DNA of 5,369 nucleotides from Chloroflexota bacterium (GCA_028873745.1 JAPPNT010000169.1:466-5834), one strand, 5' to 3'. Numbered from the stretch's first letter, positions 1 to 5,369 are shown. Notes: generated from the sequence alone by a model not told the origin. Made by a program: numbers and translations.

Positions 1-875
1 TCGACCTTCGTGGGGTCTTTGCCGGAGAAGGCTCCGCCGCCGTGGCGCGCGATTCCGCCGTAGGTGTCGACGATGATCTTCCGCCCGGTCAGGCCGGAGT
101 CGCCATGAGGGCCGCCGACAACAAACCGTCCTGACGGGTTCACGTAGATCCGCGTCAGCGCGTCAATCAGATGAGAGGGAACGACAGAGCCGATGATGTG
201 CTCGCGGACCTCCTGCTCAATCTGTTCGTTCGAGACATCGGGGCTGTGCTGCGTGCTCACGACGAGGGCCGCCACGCGCTTCGGCTTGCCGTACTCGTAC
301 TCCACCGTCACCTGCGATTTGCCGTCCGGCTTCAGCCAGGGGAGGATGCCCTCACGGCGAGCGACGGCGAGGCGACGGGTCAGGTGGTGCGCCAGCGACA
401 GGGTGAGCGGCATCAGCTCCGGCGTCTCATCGCAGGCGAAGCCGACCATCATGCCCTGATCGCCGGCGCCCAAGTTCAGCTCGTCGTCCGACGCATTTCC
501 GCCGCGCGACTCCAGCGCGGTGTCGACGCCCGCCTTGATGTCCGGCGACTGCTCATGCACTCGAATGACGACTTCGCACGTCTTGTAATCGATGCCCACA
601 TCCTGGTCGTCGTAGCCGATGCGCTGGAGGGTGTCGCGGACGACCTGCTCGTAGTCGACCTGCGCGGTGGTGGTGATCTCGCCGATGACGGCGACGAAGT
701 TGGTGCCGGTGGCGGTCTCACAGGCGACGCGGGCCAGCGGGTCCTGGGCGTAGATGGCGTCCAGGATGCTGTCGCTGACCTGGTCACAGACCTTGTCCGG
801 GTGGCCCTCCGTGACGGACTCCGAGGTGTAGAGGTAGCTGGGGGACATTGCGAAAGTGTTGCCCTGGGTAGTCAT
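1..875 (-). CDS. metK: S-adenosylmethionine synthetase (methionine adenosyltransferase), C-terminus cut by window edge
   Basis: MetK makes S-adenosylmethionine from methionine and ATP in the cytoplasm, releasing phosphate and pyrophosphate. The 291 visible residues cover the N-terminal and central domains. Visible motifs are YTSESVTEGHPDK (about residues 16-28, with the ATP/methionine-site His25), the family signature GAGDQGMM (137-144), the GGPHGDSGLTGRK segment (about 254-266) and the glycine-rich GGGAFSGKD signature (279-287). Family members are roughly 380-410 residues, so about 100 residues should lie beyond position 1. The ATG at 873-875 is chosen because AGGAGG (888-893) lies 12 nt upstream, with a purine-rich GAAGAGAG closer in. 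Met10 (846-848) is a weaker alternative without a site. The gene is the last visible one of the SAM-riboswitch operon, 48 nt after the preceding gene, so its own product probably represses it. I see no truncation or lesion in the visible part. Confidence 0.97.
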   Translation of the reverse strand, partial: MTTQGNTFAMSPSYLYTSESVTEGHPDKVCDQVSDSILDAIYAQDPLARVACETATGTNFVAVIGEITTTAQVDYEQVVRDTLQRIGYDDQDVGIDYKTCEVVIRVHEQSPDIKAGVDTALESRGGNASDDELNLGAGDQGMMVGFACDETPELMPLTLSLAHHLTRRLAVARREGILPWLKPDGKSQVTVEYEYGKPKRVAALVVSTQHSPDVSNEQIEQEVREHIIGSVVPSHLIDALTRIYVNPSGRFVVGGPHGDSGLTGRKIIVDTYGGIARHGGGAFSGKDPTKV

Positions 876-923
876 GCTCTCTTCTTGCCTCCTGTTTGGT
901 TCGCAATGGAATTTGTCTGCCGG

Positions 924-1694
924 CTAGCTCTCCGCAGCCGGACGGGAACGCCTTCGGGGAGCGGGGGCGGGCTTCTCGGCCTCGCCTCCCTCGCTGGGCG
1001 CGGCTTCCTCGGATGGCGCGGCTGCTGCCCGGGTGGAGCGACGGCGGGTGGGCGCAGGCGCCGCCTCTGCCTCAGGGGCGTCGGCAACTGCTGCTGCGCG
1101 GGTGGACCTGCGCCGCGTCGGTGCGGGCGCAGCTTCCGCAGGGGCCGGTTCCTCGGCAGCGGGGGCTTCCGCAACAGTCGCTGCTTCCGCAGCGGCCTCT
1201 GTTTCCGCAGCCGGGGCCGCTTCCTCGGCGGGCGGGGCGTCCGCGACAGTCTCTGCTTCCGCAGCGGGTGCGGCCTCCGCGGTGGGCTCTTCACTCGGCG
1301 CAGCCGCCTCTGCCGGCACTGCTTCCTCGGCCGCTACTGCGGGCTCGGGCTCCGGAGCCTCCGCCGGGGCCGCCTCGGCAGCGGGGCGGGCCGGGGCACG
1401 GCGGGGCGCCGCGGCGGGGGCCGCCCGGCGCTGGACGATGCTCGTGCCGCTGGACACGGGTGCCGCAGCGGCAGCGACGGCTTGAGCCAACGTCGGCGAG
1501 AGGGTCGCTCCCTCGGTCTCGCTGAGGTAGTTGACGGTGCGGAGGACGCCGCTGCTGGCGGAGCCGGCCAGCCGATCGAGCTGGTCGAGGGTGATGTCGC
1601 CCTTGATGAGCCGTCGGGCGAGGCCACGGCGGTCGCGCTGCTTCTTTCGTGTGGCGCGGTGCTTGAGTGTGGTGATCCTGCGCTTCTTGTACAT
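924..1694 (-). CDS. Unrecognised protein: basic N-terminal segment plus Ala/Pro/Glu-rich tail with RRRSTR repeats
   Basis: I do not recognise this 256-residue protein as a named family. Residues 1-31 are very basic (16 K/R/H, starting MYKKRRITTLKHRATRKK). Residues about 32-72 look folded and helical (GDITLDQLDRLAG, then GVLRTVNYLSE). From about residue 73 onward the chain is low-complexity Ala/Pro/Glu, probably disordered. Near the C-terminus, PAPTRRRSTRAAA occurs twice (190-202 and 213-225, period 23), and a related PAPRRRSRPAA ends the protein. Basic patches at both ends suggest RNA, ribosome or DNA binding, but that is inference. The start at 1692-1694 has AAAGGA 5 nt upstream. It sits 22 nt after the rhodanese gene and 48 nt before metK, so it is very probably co-transcribed under SAM control. 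There is no signal peptide or membrane segment. The antisense frame is also open, as expected for such GC-rich sequence, but this frame has the ribosome binding site and operon spacing. Confidence 0.8.
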   Translation of the reverse strand: MYKKRRITTLKHRATRKKQRDRRGLARRLIKGDITLDQLDRLAGSASSGVLRTVNYLSETEGATLSPTLAQAVAAAAAPVSSGTSIVQRRAAPAAAPRRAPARPAAEAAPAEAPEPEPAVAAEEAVPAEAAAPSEEPTAEAAPAAEAETVADAPPAEEAAPAAETEAAAEAATVAEAPAAEEPAPAEAAPAPTRRRSTRAAAVADAPEAEAAPAPTRRRSTRAAAAPSEEAAPSEGGEAEKPAPAPRRRSRPAAES

Positions 1695-1716
1695 TGTGTT
1701 CCTTTCGCTTTGTGGT

Positions 1717-2073
1717 CTACGGCTCGTCGCCGTAGCTGGTGGGGTAGTCGCGGTTGACCCAGCCGGGGGTGCCGTCCTCAATGTTGTAGAGGTTCTCCGG
1801 GTCAATGCCCATTGCAGCGGACATCTCGCAGGCGAGGGCGCTGCGCTGGCCCATGGCGCAGATGAAGAGGAGCTTCTTGTCCCTGGGGAGCTCGTCGACG
1901 CGGGTGAGGACCGTGTCGACAGGCATGAAGATCGCGTTCGTCACGTGGCCGGCGGCGTACTCGTCGGGATTGCGCACGTCGACGACGGCGACGTTGGGGT
2001 CGCTGTCGACCATCTCCTTGGCTTCCTCCGCGTTGATGCGGTAGAAGGGCTCGCCGGGGTTCTTCCTTGCCAT
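1717..2073 (-). CDS. Single-domain rhodanese (sulfurtransferase-like protein)
   Basis: This 118-residue protein is the size of one rhodanese domain, such as GlpE or PspE. The family landmarks are in order: VVDVRNPDEYAAGHV (30-44) with the conserved Asp-Val-Arg and the Glu/His pair, the six-residue active-site loop opening with Cys72 in CAMGQRS (72-78), and DGTPGW (100-105). Rhodaneses carry sulfane sulfur as a cysteine persulfide and pass it to acceptors; the physiological donor and acceptor cannot be read from the sequence. The catalytic Cys is present, so it is not one of the inactive regulatory domains. The start at 2071-2073 has GGGAGGA about 6 nt upstream. It follows mtnP by 44 nt and precedes the unknown protein by 22 nt, all in one direction, which places it in the SAM-controlled operon. 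No signal peptide is seen, so it should be cytoplasmic. A longer upstream extension of the frame lacks support. Confidence 0.93.
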   Translation of the reverse strand: MARKNPGEPFYRINAEEAKEMVDSDPNVAVVDVRNPDEYAAGHVTNAIFMPVDTVLTRVDELPRDKKLLFICAMGQRSALACEMSAAMGIDPENLYNIEDGTPGWVNRDYPTSYGDEP

Positions 2074-2117
2074 TGCCGTCCTCCCTCTGGATCGTCCTTT
2101 CGTGCTTGTTGTCTCAG

Positions 2118-2977
2118 CTATGCCCTGTCGCCGAGGAGCAGCTTCAGGCGCTGCGTCGCGCCGGCGGGCCGCACATCGGGCGCGGTCACGACGGCCAGAT
2201 CGAGCGCGTGGGCGCAGGCGCAATCGCGCTCGCCATTGAGGCGGGGCACGATGCGCTGGAGCACCTGCTGCGCGACGGCGACGTTGTGGTGGAGGTTGCG
2301 CAGAACGACCTCCACGGAGACATTGTCGTGCTCCGGGTGCCATACATCATAGTCGGTCACGCAGGCGAGGGTGCCGTAGCAGAGCTCGGCCTCTCGGGCG
2401 AGCTTGGCCTCGGGGAGCGCGGTCATGCCGATGATGCTGGCGCCCCACGAGCGGTACAGGTTCGACTCGGCGATGGTGGAGAAGGCGGGGCCCTCCATGA
2501 CGACGTAGGTGCCGCCGTCGTGGACGTTGGCTCTAGCGTCGCGGCAAGCCTCGACGAGGAGGCTGCGCATTTCGGCGCAGAAGGGCTCGGCGAAGTCTAC
2601 GTGGGCGACGATGCCGTCGCCAAAAAACGAGGACACGCGCTGGCGTGTCCTGTCAATGAGCTGGTCCGGGACCACCATGTCCTGCGGGGCCATCTCCTCC
2701 CTGAGGCTGCCGACGGCGCTGACGGAGATGACGCGCTCGACGCCGAGGAGCTTGAGGGCGTAGATGTTGGCACGGACGGGGAGCTCAGTCGGGGTGAGGC
2801 TGTGGCCCTTACCGTGGCGCGACAGAAAGGCGATCTCGACGCCGTGATAGCTGCCGATAACGACGGGAGCGCTGGGCGCACCGAAGGGCGTGTTGACCTC
2901 AACCTCACGGACGTCCGTGAGGCCGGGCAGCTCGCTCAGGCCAGTGCCGCCGATTACGCCGATGCTCGCGCCAGGCA

Positions 2978-2978
<1 letters not shown>
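2118..2978 (-). CDS. mtnP: S-methyl-5'-thioadenosine phosphorylase
   Basis: MtnP cleaves methylthioadenosine with phosphate into adenine and methylthioribose-1-phosphate, the first step of methionine salvage and of removing an inhibitor of polyamine synthesis. The 286 residues match the family length. Motifs in order are GGTGL (10-14), the phosphate-binding RHGKGH (54-59), NIYALK (71-76), SAVGSL (87-92), MEGPAFST (161-168), GMTALPEAKLARE (184-196) and TDYDVW (208-213). The two Asp residues in TDYD are the 6-aminopurine determinants of MTAP; classical guanosine/inosine phosphorylases carry Asn here, so adenine specificity is favoured. The ATG overlaps the mtnA stop by one base (TAATG), and GGAGG (2986-2990) inside the end of mtnA lies 7 nt upstream, so translation is probably coupled. 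The product is the substrate of MtnA, which supports the assignment. The C-terminus (about 248-286) looks ordinary. Confidence 0.96.
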
Positions 2979-4024
<1,046 letters not shown>

Positions 4025-4034
4025 GACGGGCAAC

Positions 4035-4064
4035 AAAAAGAGCTTCCCGGCGAGAGAAGCTCTT
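4035..4064 (-). terminator. Intrinsic terminator of the SAM riboswitch
   Basis: On the minus strand, AAGAGCTTC (4064-4056) pairs perfectly over 9 bp with GAAGCTCTT (4046-4038) around a 9-nt loop. The last T's of the stem belong to a tract of five T's ending at 4035, followed by GTT. This is a classical Rho-independent terminator, and it ends only about 10 nt before the mtnA ATG. It can therefore only act as a conditional attenuator for the mtnA operon. Its 5' arm is the same stretch used by the antiterminator, and its 3' arm contains the only purine-rich stretch upstream of mtnA, so it may also hide the ribosome binding site. Confidence 0.92.
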
Positions 4065-4081
4065 GACGGAAGAACACTCTC
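4052..4081 (-). promoter_or_regulatory. Antiterminator hairpin of the SAM riboswitch
   Basis: GAGAG (4081-4077), the end of the P1 3' strand, can pair with CTCTC (4056-4052). Inside it, GTTCTT (4075-4070) pairs with AAGAGC (4064-4059) around the loop CCGTC. Only a small 1 by 2 internal loop separates the two helices. This structure cannot coexist with P1, which needs the same GAGAG, nor with the terminator, which needs 4064-4056. It is therefore the SAM-free, transcription-permissive fold. The pairing was read by eye; no folding energy was computed. Confidence 0.82.
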
Positions 4082-4185
4082 ATCGATTCAAGCCGCGCTG
4101 CAGCTTGACGGCGTTGGCACCGTATCCCATGTGGGCCGGTTGCCGGGCGTCCTCGGGCCGTTCCCTCAGCCACTCTGGATAAGAG
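4077..4185 (-). promoter_or_regulatory. SAM-I (S-box) riboswitch aptamer
   Basis: The minus strand matches the SAM-I consensus along its length. P1 forms between CTCTTATC (4185-4178) and GATGAGAG (4084-4077), 8 bp with one G-U. After it come CAGAG, the conserved GAGGGA (4167-4162), GGCCC (4159-4155), CCCGGCAACC (4147-4138) and GTGCCAA (4120-4114). P3 is ACCG (4140-4137) with CGGT (4122-4119), topped by CCC/GGG. P4 is CAAGC (4107-4103) with GCTTG (4093-4089), extended by three more pairs. The pseudoknot is ACGG (4161-4158) with CCGT (4111-4108). Known S-box RNAs such as yitJ have CUGG and CCAG at these places, so the pairing is kept by compensating change. Bound SAM should stabilise P1, free the terminator and switch off mtnA, mtnP, the rhodanese gene, the unknown gene and metK. 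The element is about 109 nt, within the usual size. Confidence 0.97.
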
Positions 4186-4214
4186 CAGTGCGCCGGTATG
4201 GAATTGTTGGTGCC

Positions 4215-4243
4215 ATGGTAGCTGAGGGCCTACCCTGTGTCAA
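4215..4243 (-). promoter_or_regulatory. Sigma70-type promoter of the mtnA operon
   Basis: On the minus strand a perfect TTGACA (4243-4238) is followed by a 17-bp spacer and TACCAT (4220-4215), which matches TATAAT at four of six positions. A start about 7 nt downstream, near 4208, would leave about 23 nt before the riboswitch P1 begins at 4185. The optimal spacing, the perfect -35 and the position directly upstream of the aptamer make this the likely promoter. The weak -10 is the main reservation. Confidence 0.78.
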
Positions 4244-4291
4244 GGAAATACTTTGGGTGGGTTAGCATTGGCTGTGCGAATAGTGTGGCCT

Positions 4292-4362
4292 CCTTCGACA
4301 GAGCTCAGGACAGGCTTCGACAAGCTCCTTCGTCAAGCTCAGGACGGGGTCAGGGCGAACGG
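4292..4362. repeat. Cluster of three CTTCGACAAGCTC-type dispersed repeat units
   Basis: On the minus strand three related copies of a 13-14 nt unit occur: GAGCTTGACGAAG (4340-4328), GAGCTTGTCGAAG (4327-4315) and GAGCTCTGTCGAAG (4308-4295 approximately). The first two are head to tail and differ by one base. The plus-strand form, CCTTCGACAAGCTCAGGAC followed by CGAACGG, is a common type of short intergenic repeat in many environmental bacteria; this is recalled, not searched. The cluster gives no coding signal and has no known role. Confidence 0.7.
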
Positions 4363-4381
4363 GGGTCGTACTGAGGTGGCG

Positions 4382-4425
4382 GGGGTTGGGTTTGTGGGGG
4401 TTCCTGCCTGCGCAGGAACGACGGT
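4382..4425 (+). repeat. 44-bp dispersed repeat with internal hairpin, copy 1
   Basis: These 44 bases are identical to 5319-5362 in the same orientation, 937 bp away. The core is a hairpin with 8-bp arms, GTTCCTGC (4400-4407) and GCAGGAAC (4412-4419), around the loop CTGC. Identity ends at a T/C difference after 4425. The form, a short palindrome in a G-rich frame within an intergenic space, resembles REP-like or other small dispersed elements. No T-tract follows on either strand, so it is not an obvious intrinsic terminator. Confidence 0.9.
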
Positions 4426-4444
4426 TGGGCGCGGAGGTACTGGG

Positions 4445-4462
4445 CACCGGCTTTCGCCGGTG
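4445..4462. repeat. Perfect 7-bp hairpin with GAAA loop
   Basis: CACCGGC (4445-4451) and GCCGGTG (4456-4462) form a perfect inverted repeat around four bases. On the minus strand the top reads GCGAAAGC, a known very stable mini-hairpin type. It lies between the 44-bp repeat and the run of ten G. It could slow or protect the 3' end of the toxin transcript, but no T-tract follows it on either strand, so I do not call it a terminator. Confidence 0.6.
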
Positions 4463-4508
4463 AAACAAGGGGGGGGGGTTAGGTGTGCCAGGGATCCAGC
4501 ACGTGAAT

Positions 4509-4895
4509 TTACAGCCATAGAAAGTCCGTCACGTTGCGGGTCACGAGTACAAGATCATGGGCTCTCGCTGTGCCTGCGATGAGGGCGTCGCCTAACTCCA
4601 AGACGCGGCCGGAGCGCTGCTCCTGCGCGCGAAAACGGGCAGCCCATTCCGCGTCCGGGCGCTCCAGGGGCAGAATGCTGTCCGCATAGTTCGTGAAGAG
4701 CGCGTCGATTTTCGCTTCCAAGGCTCGCTTGCGTTGACCTTCCGGCAGACGCCGCAGGCCAAACTCCAGTTCATGAACGACGATTGTCGACAACCAGAGG
4801 TCTTGATGCGCCAAGAAGAAGTCGACGACCCTTGACGTGGGCGTCTCGCGGACCAGTTCGGATACGACGTTGGTGTCGAGGAGATACCCGCTCAC
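4509..4895 (-). CDS. vapC: PIN-domain toxin, VapC/FitB-like ribonuclease, probably truncated at the C-terminus
   Basis: PIN-domain toxins of type II modules cut RNA with a metal site built from conserved acidic residues and are held inactive by their partner antitoxin. In this 128-residue frame the expected residues are present: LLDTNVVSE (Asp7, Glu13), the central HELEFGL (Glu42), LGDALIAGTA (Asp103) and TRNVTDF (Asn121, Asp124). GLRRLPEGQRKRALE (46-60) is typical of FitB-like VapC. The GTG start at 4893-4895 overlaps the antitoxin TGA (GTGA, 4 nt), so translation is probably coupled; only a weak GAGG lies upstream. A start further upstream would run through the antitoxin gene and is rejected. 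The protein ends abruptly at TDFLWL. After the TAA the same frame reads IHVLDPWHT and stops at 4479-4481, which is how full-length relatives end. The catalytic residues remain, so activity cannot be excluded. Confidence 0.9.
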   Translation of the reverse strand: MSGYLLDTNVVSELVRETPTSRVVDFFLAHQDLWLSTIVVHELEFGLRRLPEGQRKRALEAKIDALFTNYADSILPLERPDAEWAARFRAQEQRSGRVLELGDALIAGTARAHDLVLVTRNVTDFLWL

Positions 4896-5170
4896 GCGCC
4901 GTCCGCCTCGTCCGCAAAGGGAGCAGGACGGGTTGAGTCGCGGCTTGGCAGCTCGAGATCGACACCGGAGGGGAGGTTCTCCACGAGCCATTGACCCAAG
5001 GGTATGCGCGGTGCGACTTTGTCTTCCCACTCGACGGCTTGCACCACCACAAAGGTCTTGCGCGCGCCAATGCGCTGCGGGCCTTCGGTTTCAGCAAGGC
5101 GGAGGATTTCCGAGAGCTTGGCCTTGGCCTCTGAGACGGTCCACACCCGACCGGACTGGGTTGTTGCCAC
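4892..5170 (-). CDS. Phd/YefM-like antitoxin
   Basis: This 92-residue protein directly precedes and overlaps the PIN toxin, the normal antitoxin position. The N-terminal half (VWTVSEAKAKLSEILRLAE, about residues 9-27, then GPQRI and FVVVQAVEWED) has the Phd/YefM pattern: a short beta strand, a helix with the SEAKAKLSE-type motif, then the QRI and FVVV strands. That domain binds operator DNA as a dimer. The C-terminal part (PLGQWLVENLPSGVDLELPSRD onward) should wrap the toxin and is probably disordered alone. The GTG start at 5168-5170 has GGAGG (5177-5181) 6 nt upstream, which fixes it against a longer frame reaching 5281 without a site. The antitoxin probably represses its own operon together with the toxin, and direct repeats lie just upstream. 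The family assignment rests on motif pattern and context; the exact subfamily is unsure. Confidence 0.88.
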   Translation of the reverse strand: MATTQSGRVWTVSEAKAKLSEILRLAETEGPQRIGARKTFVVVQAVEWEDKVAPRIPLGQWLVENLPSGVDLELPSRDSTRPAPFADEADGA

Positions 5171-5197
5171 GGCGCACCTCCGAGAGGTGATGTCCCA

Positions 5198-5216
5198 TGG
5201 ACTATGGTGGACTATA
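5198..5216 (-). promoter_or_regulatory. Putative -10 and paired direct-repeat operator of the toxin-antitoxin module
   Basis: On the minus strand TATAGT (5216-5211) matches TATAAT at five of six positions. Two perfect 8-bp direct repeats ATAGTCCA (5215-5208 and 5205-5198) start 10 bp apart, one helical turn, and the first overlaps the -10. They lie 28 bp or more upstream of the antitoxin start. This fits autoregulatory binding by an antitoxin complex. No good -35 is visible at 17 or 18 bp, so the promoter call is weak; the repeat itself is exact. Confidence 0.5.
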
Positions 5217-5283
5217 TTGCGGAGGGATGCAAGAGTGCGAGGAAGGTTGGCGCCTCGCGGGGCCTGCGGCCCTCCGTTCACTC

Positions 5284-5305
5284 CCTTCGGATCCCTCAGG
5301 GCAGG
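5284..5305. repeat. Single CTTCG...CTCAGG...CAGG repeat unit
   Basis: CCTTCG, a short variable part, CTCAGG and CAGG recur here in the same order and orientation as at 4292-4314. As on the other side of the toxin-antitoxin pair, this unit lies just before a copy of the 44-bp repeat. The match is partial, so the relationship is likely but not certain. Confidence 0.5.
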
Positions 5306-5318
5306 CGGGGGGATGGCA

Positions 5319-5362
5319 GGGGTTGGGTTTGTGGGGGTTCCTGCCTGCGCAGGAACGACGGT
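5319..5362 (+). repeat. 44-bp dispersed repeat with internal hairpin, copy 2
   Basis: This is an exact, same-orientation copy of 4382-4425, including the hairpin with arms GTTCCTGC and GCAGGAAC. It is close to the right edge of the window, so it is unknown whether more repeat units follow. Together the two copies bracket the antitoxin-toxin pair. The 28 to 120 bases between the antitoxin promoter region and this repeat show no gene. Confidence 0.9.
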
Positions 5363-5369
5363 CGAGCGG

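Larger units (their letters stand above)
4244..4508. other. Gene-free spacer filled with dispersed-repeat fragments
   Basis: I see no credible gene between the mtnA promoter and the toxin stop codon. Short open frames on both strands here encode repeat-derived sequence without ribosome binding sites. The stretch holds the CTTCGACAAGCTC-type units, the 44-bp hairpin repeat, a GAAA-loop hairpin and a run of ten G (4469-4478). The first bases next to the toxin, 4479-4508, look like the former 3' end of its reading frame. No T-tract follows any hairpin on either strand, so no intrinsic terminator is evident behind the toxin gene. Confidence 0.7.

Noticed and set aside
171..1757. A very long plus-strand open frame (528 codons) opposite metK and the unknown gene
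   Set aside because: It is antisense to a clear metK and to a gene with a ribosome binding site and operon spacing. It has no start signal, and long antisense frames are expected at this GC content.
1695..1805. Longer start for the unknown basic protein
   Set aside because: The extension would overlap the rhodanese gene by about 90 bases. The ATG at 1692-1694 has AAAGGA upstream and leaves normal operon spacing.
4445..4462. Possible intrinsic terminator for the toxin operon
   Set aside because: The stem is strong, but neither strand has a T-tract after it; the minus strand continues CCCAGTACC.
4292..4462. Possible CRISPR array, because several short repeats and hairpins lie close together
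   Set aside because: Repeat units differ in length and sequence, spacing is irregular (some are adjacent), and no cas gene is present.
4262..4468. Minus-strand open frame of 68 codons in the repeat-filled spacer
   Set aside because: Its translation (for example SCAGRNPHK and PVLSLTKELVE) comes from the dispersed repeats themselves, as in many spurious gene calls. It has no ribosome binding site, and it reads through the hairpins.
4253..4582. Plus-strand open frame of 109 codons across the spacer and the toxin 3' end
   Set aside because: It crosses both repeats and the antisense of the toxin, and it has no domain or start signal.
5260..5272. Small hairpin GGGCC-TGC-GGCCC upstream of the antitoxin
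   Set aside because: Five base pairs in GC-rich DNA occur by chance, and it has no T-tract or conserved context to support a role.
5171..5281. Longer antitoxin start giving 129 residues
   Set aside because: The added 37 residues cover the promoter and operator repeats and have no ribosome binding site. The GTG at 5168-5170 has GGAGG at ideal spacing.

Overview
The window is GC-rich bacterial DNA. Every convincing gene lies on the minus strand, so the genes read from right to left. The organism is not certain. High GC, a SAM-I (S-box) riboswitch ahead of methionine-salvage genes, and short dispersed hairpin repeats would suit a Chloroflexota-like genome (Dehalococcoidia or SAR202 type) or another high-GC environmental bacterium. 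This is inference from general features, not a phylogenetic result.

Positions 1-4243 hold one apparent operon under S-adenosylmethionine (SAM) control. A sigma70-type promoter (TTGACA, 17 bp, TACCAT; 4215-4243) is followed by a textbook SAM-I riboswitch (4077-4185). Next comes an antiterminator (4052-4081) that is mutually exclusive with an intrinsic terminator (4035-4064) placed directly before the first start codon. The genes, in order of transcription, are mtnA (methylthioribose-1-phosphate isomerase), mtnP (methylthioadenosine phosphorylase, coupled through TAATG), a small single-domain rhodanese, an unrecognised protein with a strongly basic N-terminus and a long Ala/Pro/Glu-rich tail, and metK (SAM synthetase, cut off by the left edge). 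The logic is coherent: metK makes SAM; polyamine and other SAM-using reactions release methylthioadenosine; mtnP and mtnA carry out the first salvage steps; and SAM shuts off the transcript. The rhodanese and the unknown protein are the unexplained members.

Positions 4244-4478 contain no credible gene. They hold a cluster of short dispersed repeats: three variants of a CTTCGACAAGCTC-type unit, a 44-bp repeat with a strong hairpin, a second hairpin with a GAAA loop, and a run of ten G.

Positions 4479-5170 hold a two-gene type II toxin-antitoxin module: a Phd/YefM-like antitoxin overlapping (GTGA) a PIN-domain VapC/FitB-like toxin. The toxin frame ends at a TAA, but directly after it the same frame continues into IHVLDPWHT and then stops. 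That is the usual C-terminal ending of this family, so the toxin appears to have lost its last residues to a nonsense mutation. A pair of 8-bp direct repeats spaced one helical turn apart overlaps the putative -10 of the module.

Positions 5171-5369 have no gene. They carry another CTTCG...CTCAGG unit and an exact second copy of the 44-bp repeat in the same orientation, so the module is bracketed by direct repeats.
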